Made by a program: the position numbers and the translations under genes. The notes below the pieces were generated by a model. The model saw only the letters and a program-made list of their open reading frames with translations, did not search any database and was not told where the DNA came from. Positions 11,764 through 21,235 of a stretch of DNA of 64,000 nucleotides are shown here, one piece after another (position 1 is the stretch's first letter; each line of letters opens with the position of its first letter). This DNA is from Sparassis latifolia (Eukaryota > Basidiomycota > Agaricomycetes > Polyporales > Sparassidaceae), in contig CM031552.1 of assembly GCA_018466975.1 (NCBI GenBank), positions 1,054,001 through 1,118,000 on the forward strand. The letters are read 5' to 3'.

Positions 11764-12323
11764 ATGAATATTCTGTTTCGCAGCTTCTTCATTACCGCTA
11801 CCATTGCATTTGCCTTTACAGCAAGGCTTGGTACATATCTTGGTACGTGTCTATTCTATTATGGTTGTCTCCTGCCCGCCTGACATTCTCTTCAGTCTGT
11901 GCTACACCGATGTTCGACGATATGAGGTACATGCTCTGGGAGGAAGAGTTAGCCTCGCTATTGCCTTACTCCATCTATGCGGAGAGCACTCCGAGTACTG
12001 TGTCCTCTATTTCTGCTATCACCGTGTTTCCCTCGGCGGTTCCCGATCCTACTCCCGGGCCGCCCGCCATCTACTCAGGCATAACCTCTGTTATCTCTCC
12101 AGAGACCCATAGCACAGATGTCCTCTCTTTCGAGCCTGTTCCGTCTTCCATTGCCGTGAGCCCTTTTACTTCATGAAATGTGCATAATAAATATTGATTC
12201 TCGCTTTAATAGGGCTGTCACGTCGATATCGCGCAGAGCAATGGTATTGGAAGGCTGTATGCAGTCGGAGGCACCGGGCTCGTGGTCGTGACCAGCATCG
12301 CGGCCCTATATCTGGCGCTTTGA
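11764..12323 (+). CDS. Small secreted or GPI-anchored-type protein, unrecognised
   Basis: Three exons, 11764-11830, 11896-12155 and 12213-12323, keep one frame and give about 145 residues. The N-terminus MNILFRSFFITATIAFAFTA is a clear signal peptide with likely cleavage after VCA. The middle is rich in Ser, Thr and Pro with no repeats. The C-terminus is a short hydrophobic tail (GGTGLVVVTSIAALYLAL) with no basic residues after it, as in GPI-anchor signals, though a single-pass membrane protein is also possible. No conserved domain is recognised. The signal peptide, the Ser/Thr/Pro stalk and the hydrophobic end suggest a cell-surface protein. Splice sites are canonical, and each intron would break the frame if retained. 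Confidence 0.6.
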
Positions 12324-12713
12324 GGACTCGCAGTGCTTTTGGATCCGTCACCGACCCGCTCCTTGTTGTGCATGCTGTGCATGTGCGTGATCTCGTTATC
12401 TGCAGGTATCCATGGCCTTGCAGGACTTGTTCGATGTGGTCCACGATGTAGCATATATAGTACGCTAATCCACATACTAGTAGAATACCCTGAGTGGTAG
12501 CAGGTAGACTGAATTGTAGCATGTAATTACTGTTAGAACGGCCTGCGATATTGTGGGAGTAATCACCGAGCGCCTTAGATCTGTCTGTCAAAACGCTTGT
12601 ACACTTCAGCTAAGATGGAAGAGTCAACGTGATGGGGAATGACTCGACAATGAGTAACATAAGTACAAGAGGTCGGATTGTCCCATTTACATCCGCTCTC
12701 AACACACCTGAAA
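12324..12713. other. Intergenic, no gene seen
   Basis: No coding support. It lies between the small secreted protein gene and the GNAT gene. Confidence 0.3.
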
Positions 12714-13312
12714 ATGTCTGAAAGCGCAGAATCCACGACCATGCGAATCCAAAGAACCGCGGTACCTACCACATATTGATCATCGCGGTGTACCCGTCTC
12801 CAGCGGAGATCGCCAAGTACCGGACGCTCCGTCTCCTTGCCCTCAGCACGGACTAACCATGCTTCAGTTCCACGTACTCGCGCGAAACGGCATTCACCGA
12901 AGAGGAGTGGAGTGAGAGACTTTACTCTGGCTCGGGAAAGAAGGCGACGTTTGTAGCGGTGAGGACAGACAGCGGAGAATGGGTGGGCATGGTGACGATG
13001 GTTACACCGGGCGGTATTCCTGAGATCATATATGTTCCGACGGTGCGAGAGAAGACATATCTCGTTGTCGGGATGTGGGTGCGCCCCGAGCACAGGCGGA
13101 AAGGTCTCGGGCAGATGTTGTTGGACGCAGGAATGCAGTGGACTGAACAGAGAGCGAGACAGGAGAGGAGAGGAGGTACAGTGTCAGTGTTGGAAGTCAA
13201 GACATGGAACGAAACGGGGAAGGGGCTGTACAGAAGGGCAGGGCTGGAGGAGTTGCCCGTCGAAGGAGAGACGGAATCGGTGTGGATGAGAAAACAGTTG
13301 GTAGTAGATTAG
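12714..13312 (+). pseudogene. GNAT-family N-acetyltransferase with an in-frame TAA
   Basis: An acetyl-CoA-dependent acetyltransferase of the GNAT fold, substrate unknown. Helix 1 reads PSPAEIAKYRTLRLLALSTD, followed by PCFSSTYSRETAFTEEEW, the usual fungal GNAT N-terminus. The core strand is WVGMVTMVTPGG and the acetyl-CoA loop is VRPEHRRKGLGQMLL with the RxxGxG signature. Near the end VKTWNETGKGLYRRAGL gives the conserved N and the Y of the last helix. Between STD and PCF lies TAA (12854-12856) in frame. An alternative reading removes it as an intron (GTACCG donor inside AAG TAC, the TAA forming a CTAAC branch site, acceptor at CTTCAG), but that would also delete the conserved helix. The first exon is unclear: frames around 12760-12790 do not join. 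A nonsense allele is the simplest view. The TTAGA-type short tandem run just after the stop has no obvious role. Confidence 0.6.
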
Positions 13313-13560
13313 ATTAGATTAGATTTGGTTTTAGACAGAGATCAGATTGGATTGGCAGACGCCGCGGACGGATCCGAGTCCTCTGGCAGTGCTCACTGCC
13401 GTTGCCGTTCAACTTGTCCCCGGCGAGTTCATCGTCGCCGTCCCTCAAGGTCTCCGAGCTTCCTGCAGTCAGTGAGTGCTAAGTCCATCTGAACATTATT
13501 AGCTCACATCTTTGACTTTGTGTGATCAACCTCACCCTTCATGACAGGCGGTCGCGACCT

Positions 13561-15594
13561 ATGGACAATAGAGCTCAGCCGACGGTCGTGACGGGTCCGA
13601 CTAATTTCAATCTCCCTCTCACATCACCTTCCATTCGTTTACATTCACAGCATCGGCAGGAGCGTCCCCTTTCATCTCGTGTCTCTCCTGTCTCCAGTAG
13701 TGGATCCTCCCAAGATGCCACAGACCGGCAAACGCAGCTGGAGGAGTCTCTCAGGCGCACCGTCACGCTTGTCTTTTGGTATCAGGTCAGCTCGTGAACC
13801 TTCTATGTCATCTTCCACCAGTCGTTTTGTTTTGTCTCAGCTCAGCGTGGTCAGATTTATCTCATCTGTGAGATCGATGTTCTCGCCCACTGCATTGGAG
13901 GAATTGACTCACATTAGCAGTGCAAGGCGAGACTACTTTGTTTCCTACCATTTTCATCGTCTCCTCCTTATGCGAGCTGGGCAAGGGCTAGCGCTGCGGA
14001 TCTCCTCGATGGAGCGTTAGACCCTGTGATACGCGTTCGAACGGCCTTCTAATCTGCATCTCCTGGTTAATATATACGTCGAGTGGTCACAAATATTGAC
14101 CCGCGTTATTCCCGGGGCGTCCTAGTGTACTCGTCACGAAGTGTATCATCCCACCTTCCCGTCCCTTCGTCCAAGATATTAACCAAGTCTACTACCCAGG
14201 CGAACTCTGAACCAATCCGCCTGCACCAAGAGATTTCCATCTTTCCTTTTTTCCAGCTCTCCCAATTCACGCAGCTCATCGCAGACCTGCAGCTTCCCTC
14301 CACGGCCTACGTCGACACCTACAACCCGGACACTCGTACCTGGGAACAGCAGGCGCTCTCTGCAGTGCGTGTCGTGGACAGCAACCAGCGCCTGCTGTAC
14401 CGTACTCGCCGCAGCCTCCTCGAGGGTTTGATGGATAACGAATGCCCCGGCTTAGCAGACGAGGTGGCTATGCAGCCATCAGCACTCACAACACGTTTGC
14501 CACCGAGAGTGTCCATAGGGAAGAGGTCTGCAGCCGAGATAGGGCCTACTCTGACCCCGTCACCGCCGGCCAAGTGCCCTAGGTCGGAATCCTGTCAGGG
14601 CTATTTCACTGGCGTATCCCAGCACTCCTCGCCAGGCAACCAGGCGTGCTCGGCTTCCTCTTCGCTCACTTCTTCGCCTACTGGATCACCCACAACAACC
14701 CTAGGGCAGCAGTCACCATCCGATGTTCCTCCCGCACAGCAACAAGCACTTCTGACTCAGCACTCAGCGTACGTCCCTACCTCAGGGCGACATTTACTTG
14801 CCTCCCGCTCTCCTTCTACAGCGCAATCACCGACGAGTTCGGACGGCGCTGGCGCCAGCAGATTCAGTGGAAAGCGCCACTGGCCGACCGACTTCACCGT
14901 CGCGGAGGTCCACGCGGGCTTGCGCCAGATGGACGCGGAAGTGGCCGCACAGCCGGCGCTCACGCAGAGCGTCGCGTTTGCACGCGTGTTCAACTGCAAA
15001 TACGTCAAGTCCACCGTGTGCCGGCACAAGGCGGTGTGGCGCAGCGCGGGCAGAGACGTCCTGGAGGCGGTCGGCGAGCGCACGTTGTGGAGTGAATTTG
15101 TGAAGCGCGTCGAGGGCCGCGCTGGACGCCGGCGGGCCGGTGGTGGTGCGGAGCACCATGAGGGCCACGAGGCGGCGACTGTGCCGGTGACGATAGGGAT
15201 ACCAATGCTGGTGCATGTGCCGCCAGTGGAACCTGGTGTGAAACCACGTGTATCAGTGGAGGATCCTGCTGTAGGCCCCCTCGGACCACCTCTTCCTCCA
15301 AACGACATTCCAGGAGGTAGCTGGGCTCGTTACTCATATGCGTCCTACACAGCTGATGGCCGGCAATCGTCAGATACTGTCACGTTTACTCGCCGTAACA
15401 CAGGCGATTCCCCCATATTCGAGTCCTTCCTAGCCGTACCGACGGTGCGTCTCGTGCGCTCTATCCTGTTGTTGTAGGATGACGATTTCCGTGCGCGCTT
15501 GGCCCTCCCAGATACGAGCGAAACCCCCGGTGCCCTTTCCGCTCCCCTCCCGGCGAACACGAGCGCAGCGACTCATCCGCTGGCACCACGGTGA
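13561..15594 (+). CDS. Unrecognised Agaricomycete protein with Ser/Pro-rich linker and helical DNA-binding-like segment
   Basis: The model starts at ATG 13561 (DNRAQPTVVTG...) and its first exon ends near WYQ at about 13788. The 13790-14250 segment is uncertain, and the coding frame resumes with QLIADLQLPSTAYVDTYNP. The main exon runs to 15444, an intron occupies 15445-15477, and a last exon 15478-15594 ends the frame. A conserved-looking N-terminal block (TYNPDTRTWEQQ, RLLYRTRRSLLEGL, ECPGL) is followed by a Ser/Thr/Pro/Gln-rich region and then a compact block WPTDFTVAEVHAGLRQMDAE with VFNCKYVKSTVCRHKAVWRS. The second block resembles helical segments in other Agaricomycete proteins of unknown function, and the composition would suit a transcriptional regulator. 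I do not recognise a named family. The strand choice rests on the long frame, codon use and matching splice sites; the high-GC part also opens long shadow frames. Confidence 0.6.
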
Positions 15595-16479
15595 TTGTAT
15601 AAATGTTTTCCGATTCCGTCGCTCTCTCCGCTCTCGCATAGTTGTCTTTCTTTGCATCTATACAGACATTGAGGTTATTCTTGTCCCATCCATCGAGGTT
15701 ATCTGTATCATAGTCGACCCTGTAGCATATGAAGATATGAGGTTCGGGGAGGATTGGTTATCCGGATACGAGGTTATCGTGCATATATCTGGCTCTCACG
15801 GGCGCATACATACGATCGCCTAGTTACACATACATGCAATGACATTATCTTAATCATTATACGCACTGTAGTGGTGTCTTGCGACAATGAGGACGTTCTA
15901 GGACGTGACGCGTGCCAGTGACACCAACCGGTAAAACGCGTGACAACACGCGTACTGACTCGGACGCGTCGCGGTCGCCACAGCGGCGGACCACGGTCAC
16001 GTCGTATACCGATGCTTGCTGTTGACATTCCTGCAAAACGGTATATTCCGCACTGCGTCACCAAATTGCTTCACAATATGCTCTGGGAAGTGGCGCTGAC
16101 TTGGAGATGCACTAAGTCGAACCGCGCCAGCGAAGAACTCAAATCATCGTAAAGGTCTTGAGGTTGTCTCTATCGCGCCAAAAGTTGTGTGTATACTCTA
16201 CTTGTATGAGATCAAAAGGCTTAATCCCGTATAGTTCATGACCGGCGATCGTATTTCTGTGGGTCATGTTCTCTGAGGTGACACCTCATTGCGAGCCGGT
16301 ATCTTTGAGTTGTTTTTCGCTCCGAAAGTTACGCCAAGAAGGTATTCAAACATTCAAACCTGGCTACGACTACACAAGACAGGACACGCGTAAAAGACTC
16401 CGCGTAAGGTCAAGACACTGAATACACTACACTAGATCCAAATCCTACAGCTTTCTGCGGTGCACAAAAGGTTCTCAGT
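15595..16479. other. Intergenic between convergent genes
   Basis: No supported coding frame. It separates the convergent ends of the unrecognised plus-strand gene and the minus-strand coiled-coil paralogue. Confidence 0.35.
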
Positions 16480-18776
16480 TTATAATTTATTCGCAAACTG
16501 GACGAGCCGATCATGGAATGCGGTATTGTATCCAACACGCTGGAAGGGGAACTTGATCGCCGAAATTTGTCCACTGTAATACATTTGCCGTACTGTCTCC
16601 TGGTAATTGCCATCCTTCCGCATCTGTTTACCGGAAATTGACTTCCTGATCAGAGAGTCTTGTAGCTGGGGAAAATGAAAGTGATCAGTCATCCTGCGCA
16701 AATATGTTCAAAGTGTATGAAGGACTGGACTCACCGTCGATGGCATGGCCTTAAAATCCTCCATGTCGAGGATCTCACCTCGGCCGAGTGTGTAGGTGCC
16801 AAGGTAATACTGTACCCCCGCGATGTCGGTGACAAGCTCAATCATGCCCCGTTCCTGCAACTGACTGATCTGGACGTCCGTATGGGGTTTCCAAGTCTTA
16901 TCCTGTGTTAGACGTTGAGATGTTCTGACGTAGAATGGATGACCCGGAAAATCATCCCATAACAAGCCTCTAGGCTTCAGACTTGAGATGGCGCAGGCTT
17001 TGAAACCCAGCCTGAATGGAGGCCACCATTAGGCTGAATATAGCAATGTATCTTGGTACTTACAATGCCTATACAAACATGGCCGGTGAGCTAAATGTAA
17101 ATAGACCGCAAATGATGTAATACCAACTCGATCCATCTGTTTTTTCTTCCAAATATGCTTTGCGAAAGGTTCGAAATTCGCCTGTATAGTGCTGATGTCC
17201 AAGCACATGCTTTGTGCAATATTCTTTTCCATCGTCGCTGCGGAACTTGACATATGCTGATTGAGCTCTTCACCGTACACGCCGGTGGAGGGATTAGCTT
17301 ACGCTTCATGACGACTTGCGTCAGTTGTAATAGAAGTGGGGTTCAACATGTTGGAGACAACGTCGCGTGCTTGTGCCGTGGGTGCAATCTGAAGGTCTGA
17401 TATGTATTGCTAGCTAGCATGACGCGGTTGCACTCACTTTGGTTGCCTCAAGCTCTGACCGACATTGGGCCAGGTCGACGCAAGTGGCGGTCAGATCTCT
17501 TGTCAAATCTGCGACGTTTGTCTAGTAACGGAATAAGATGGAATAGCCGACGATAAGTCTCTAGAGCGCAGCGACTAAAACTTCACTGTTCACACCTGCA
17601 ATCTGTCACGTTCTTCGCAGATAGCTTCGAGTGAAGCCTGTTCAGGTCGTGTAAATACAAGGGGCGATCAACAAGCAGCCTGGGCCATACTTGCCTCCTG
17701 CTCAGTGATCTTATCCAGCAGACTTGACATTTTCTTTTGTCCCGATAGAGGCAGGACACGGAGAACATCTTCATCTTCATTGATGCACGTCTCCTGTCAT
17801 TGCAAAAGATCAACAAGGTTTGCTCAACCTTCATATCAAATATCCGCCGGACCTCACGTACTCTCGAGCCCCCATCTTGTTCGGTCGATGCAACCGCAAA
17901 CGTCTCCCCCTCACATTTTCCCAAGATCACATCTTGCTTCCTTGAAGACACTGCGAATGTCTCGCCCTCCCCATGGTCAGAAGACTGAGAATAAGGTTGC
18001 TCAGCGCGTGTCCTTTCGGCAATCGAAGGGTAAGTTAATATACGTACATCTGTACAATGCAACTCATCTGGAGTTGTACCCCGGGATTCTCCGAGCGAAT
18101 TGCTAGACAATGCCTGGAATTGTGACTAGTGTCATGATGCCTTGGGTTAGAATAGCGGCAAATAAGTCAAAAATACCTCCAAGCGCTTTAGCTGTTCCTG
18201 CATCGCATCTCGAGCAGTGCACGCCTCAGAAAGCTCTCTGGAAAGTGCATCGTTCTGCGTCTGCATCGGATACACGAAGTCAATATCCGTAGTCGGTTCA
18301 GCCCCAAAATGAAAACGGATGACAAACCGAAGCTTCTGTAAATGCAACCTGTGCACACTTGAGAGCGATGCGTAGATCGTCGTCCTGAAGGAAATGTCAA
18401 TATGAACCTGTCATATGGAGACAAGCGACCTAGCATTAGAGCTATGAGCTTGAATATCGTTCGCTTGAGTAGTCTGGTGAAGTGTTGGCGTAAGACACCA
18501 ACTGATTATCCACAATTCGCCACACCACAAGTCCGATGAGATTTTGCAACTTCTGTTCGAGCAAGTCTATATTGGTACCATCCCTGAGATTTGCGTTCAA
18601 AGCTTCGTTTGCACTCTTAAAGCACCGTTGTAGACAGATTGCTAGAAAGAAGCGCATGAGCTGGTACGTACCTTGAGTTCACTTAATTCGAGGCGGAGAC
18701 GGGCAATTTCCCCCGCTTGCAGTTCAATCAGACTCTCTACCACATCGTCCGACAGATTCAGCCGACTAAGTCGCAT
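16480..18776 (-). CDS. Coiled-coil protein, paralogue 2 (DUF6697-like C-terminus)
   Basis: Minus-strand gene with the same plan as the one at 8067-11141. The start at 18776 reads MRLSRLNLSDDVVESL and ends its first exon ARLRLELSELK, parallel to the first exon of paralogue 1. Later exons give NEALNANLRDG and an exon NDALSRELSEACTARDAM that matches the duplicated 84-nt exon of paralogue 1. The middle has a short tandem repeat GETFAVSSRKQD / GETFAVASTEQD. The C-terminal domain reads FPGHPFYVRTSQRL, YYLGTYTLGRGEI, FKAMPST, then after an intron IKFPFQRVGYNTAFHDRL and stops at 16480. The equivalent of the frameshift site in paralogue 1 is intact here (DMEDFKAMP). Exon borders are phase 0. A LINE lies about 260 bp upstream of its start. 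Molecular role unknown; the family is found in basidiomycetes. Confidence 0.68.
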
Positions 18777-19021
18777 GGTACCGTTTATGAGCTCGGATCG
18801 TTTAGATCAGGTCAAGACTGGTGTATATCAGATGCGATCAAGAGACCTCGACTGCGGCGAGGACCAGAGCGTCGATGAAGGGGTATGCGGGCACTTAACC
18901 TCGTCTCGAGTTCAAGGTGAACGAGTGCGGGACGAAGTTACCTGCGCGCGCAGCCTCAGCCGGAGATCGATGCAGGTCAACTCGTGGACAGGGGTCACGG
19001 TGAGAAATATGATGTCGCACC

Positions 19022-20791
19022 GTGGCGCACACCTGTGCTGGCGGGATTATCCCCCCCTCGCAAAATGGATTTCGTGCGAATCATCGCACAAACAACAATG
19101 CGTTCATCTTGCGCACAGCTATTGAGACTGCCCGCTCCAAGGGTCAGACTCTTTATGTCGCCTTCGTCGACCTCACGAATGCATTTCCTTCCGTCGATCA
19201 TGCTACCTTATGGGTAGAACTACAGCAGCTTGGTGCTTCGGGGCCACTCCTCGACTGGCTACGTATGCTCTATGCGCGACTAACTTACATTGTCCGTCTC
19301 GATGGAGAATTGTCCGCAAGTTTTCGTGCACTAATCGGCATCCTTATCGGAGATCCTGCTTCCCCGCAACTTTGGAACCTGTTTCTATCCGACTTCCTTG
19401 TCGAACAACACAGGGATGATGTCATATTTGCCGGCATTGCCATCTCAAAGCTGGAGCATGCAGACGACATTGCACTCTTCTCGACCTCCATTGAAGGTCT
19501 TCAGGCAAAGCTTAATGCTTTACTGCATTGGTGTAGGATCAACTTCATCCACGTTAATGAGGACAAAACCGTGGCCATGTTATTCGGACCGCTCCCCCCC
19601 GTGTGTCCTGCTATCTACCTGCGCACACGCGCCATCCGTATCGTCAGCGAGTACACCTACGTCGGAACCACCTTCTCGTCCACGTCTCGCTACATCTTCG
19701 CGCATCATTATTCCCACAAGGCAAAAGTCGCGCGTCAGGTGGCTAATGCAGCGTTAGGCCTGGAGTCTATGATCGGCGACCTCCCGCCTGAGGACGGTAA
19801 ACGCCTCTACATGGCCCGCATCGATCCCCACTTGACCTTCGCTTGTGAAGTGGCGCTCGACATCGATCCCACCCTATTGCAGCCACTCGTGCATATCCAA
19901 CAAACCTATCTACGTCGTCTGCTCGGGCTTAATTCCCGCTGCCAGCTTCTTGTTTTATTTTCAGAGACAGGAATTTTACCCTTAAAGTATAGACGTGCAA
20001 TGCTCGCTCTTCGATACCTCCGCCATCTCCTTATCCTTCCCACTGATGACCTTGCGGCTATTGCATTGGCACAGGCACATCAACTAGCTGTCAATGGATT
20101 CCCCTCCTGGGTGTCTGACCTACATGTAGTCTTGCAGCGTATGGAGACCCCCGTTGGGTTTGATCTGCATCATCCACTAACACTGCGATGTGTTGATGAC
20201 TGCCTGCATAACCTTACTGCTTCTCTCGAAGGTTATGTACAGCGAGAGTTGAATGACAGCCCGCGGTTACTACTGCTTCGACAGCGGACAGAGCTGACAA
20301 ACGATGGAAGGCACGTACATCATACTTTGGCCTTCCGACATTATCTTCGTGTGACCTGTGCGGAACACCGCAAAGCCCTCACTCGTCTCCTCGTATCGGA
20401 TCATGCTCTTGCAGTGGAGCAGCTCCGTAGAGCAGAACGCGGGAGAGCCACAGTGCCGCGAGAATGGCGAATATGCAGGCTATGCCGACACCGCGATATC
20501 ATCGAGGACCCTGTACATGCGCTCTTTGAATGTACCTCTCATCCCGACCTCGTCAGTCTCCGCGATACCTTCCTCAATACAGTGTTCGCAGAGCGGACCA
20601 ATCTCCGTACTGCATACAACACCCTATCCAGACTGGCTTTCACACGGGAGCTCATAGCGCAGGAACACTCCATCGCCTTACTCGCGAAATTCGCACACGA
20701 TGTACTTCAGATTTTCGCCCGCGAAAATCTTATTGTTGTCAGCTCTAGAGAAGAGCTTGAGCGCTTCCCTACCAGTCTCATGCATCCTTGA
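19022..20791 (+). CDS. Reverse transcriptase of a non-LTR retrotransposon, N-terminally truncated
   Basis: A single open frame of 589 codons. Motif order is that of LINE reverse transcriptases: SQNGFRANHRTNNNAFILR, then YVAFVDLTNAFPSVDH (motif A with the catalytic Asp), GDPASPQLWNL (motif B), HADDIALFS (motif C, ADD instead of YADD), then INFIHVNEDKT and a long thumb region. A C-terminal cysteine/histidine cluster (CRLC, then HALFEC) resembles the zinc knuckle at the end of many fungal LINE ORF2 proteins. The endonuclease and the 5' half of the RT domain are absent, so the copy is 5' truncated at about 19030-19040 and the apparent start codon is not the original. No stop or frameshift over 1.7 kb and normal CpG content imply a young insertion. 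Confidence 0.88.
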   Translation: MAHTCAGGIIPPSQNGFRANHRTNNNAFILRTAIETARSKGQTLYVAFVDLTNAFPSVDHATLWVELQQLGASGPLLDWLRMLYARLTYIVRLDGELSASFRALIGILIGDPASPQLWNLFLSDFLVEQHRDDVIFAGIAISKLEHADDIALFSTSIEGLQAKLNALLHWCRINFIHVNEDKTVAMLFGPLPPVCPAIYLRTRAIRIVSEYTYVGTTFSSTSRYIFAHHYSHKAKVARQVANAALGLESMIGDLPPEDGKRLYMARIDPHLTFACEVALDIDPTLLQPLVHIQQTYLRRLLGLNSRCQLLVLFSETGILPLKYRRAMLALRYLRHLLILPTDDLAAIALAQAHQLAVNGFPSWVSDLHVVLQRMETPVGFDLHHPLTLRCVDDCLHNLTASLEGYVQRELNDSPRLLLLRQRTELTNDGRHVHHTLAFRHYLRVTCAEHRKALTRLLVSDHALAVEQLRRAERGRATVPREWRICRLCRHRDIIEDPVHALFECTSHPDLVSLRDTFLNTVFAERTNLRTAYNTLSRLAFTRELIAQEHSIALLAKFAHDVLQIFARENLIVVSSREELERFPTSLMHP

Positions 20792-21110
20792 TGGACTTCG
20801 TGGGACAGTGCGCTTCTCCACCTCACGTCGGCTCGTGGTGAGTCTTATCAGTCAAGTGCGCAGCCACTTCTGATGCCTACCAGGGTTTTTCCCACCGGGT
20901 TTTCCTTGGAGGTCTTACCCATCACTGGCGTAACGTGTAGCGTAGAGTAGTATGCATTGATCGGAGCGGAGTGTGTCCTGGATGTGTTGTACCTTAGGTT
21001 ACGGTAATCTGCTGTGCACGAGTGGACCGCTGTAGTCTAACTACAACAACCCGGCGTTCCTGAATGGGACCAATGCCGGTTACCTACCTACCTACCTACC
21101 TACCTACCTT
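19030..21110 (+). mobile_element. 5'-truncated LINE (non-LTR retrotransposon) with (TACC)n tail
   Basis: The element includes the reverse transcriptase frame, about 290 bp of 3' UTR and a terminal block GGCGTTCCTGAATGGGACC (about 21053-21071), followed by a tail of seven or so TACC units (21081-21109). Truncation at the 5' side and a short tandem-repeat tail are hallmarks of target-primed reverse transcription. A target-site duplication could not be identified by eye. The insertion lies between the minus-strand coiled-coil paralogue (start 18776) and a second LINE end in opposite orientation. Confidence 0.75.
21081..21109. repeat. (TACC)n simple repeat, LINE tail
   Basis: About seven perfect TACC/CTAC units directly after the LINE 3' terminal block, read as the element's tail rather than an independent microsatellite. 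Confidence 0.8.
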
Positions 21111-21162
21111 TTTATTCGACAGCATAGCGCCAATGGAGAAGGTTTCCCATTGGACCTTTTCT

Positions 21163-21235
21163 GGTGGTGGTGGTGGTGGTGGTGTATTACCGGCATGGGT
21201 CCCAGTTAGGAACGCCGGGTTGTCACTGTAGTAAG
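21163..21235 (-). mobile_element. 3' terminal fragment of a second LINE, inverted relative to the first
   Basis: On the minus strand the sequence reads ACAACCCGGCGTTCCTAACT, GGGACCCATGCCGGTAA and then an (ACC)n tail (TGG repeats at about 21163-21184 on plus). This matches the last 40 bp of the plus-strand LINE with only a few differences. Only the extreme 3' end is recognisable, so it is a heavily truncated copy or a diverged relative sharing the same 3' recognition sequence. Confidence 0.6.

Noticed and set aside
11436..11804. Minus-strand 122-codon frame overlapping the secreted protein gene
   Set aside because: No domain, and it overlaps the signal-peptide exon of a better-supported plus-strand gene.
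14757..15308. Long minus-strand frames in the GC-rich part of the 13.6-15.6 kb gene
   Set aside because: Several overlapping frames open together because of high GC; only the plus frame carries conserved-looking blocks and matching splice sites.
21081..21109. (TACC)n as a telomere-like or independent microsatellite
   Set aside because: It sits exactly at the 3' end of a LINE and is better explained as its tail; the unit is not a fungal telomere repeat.
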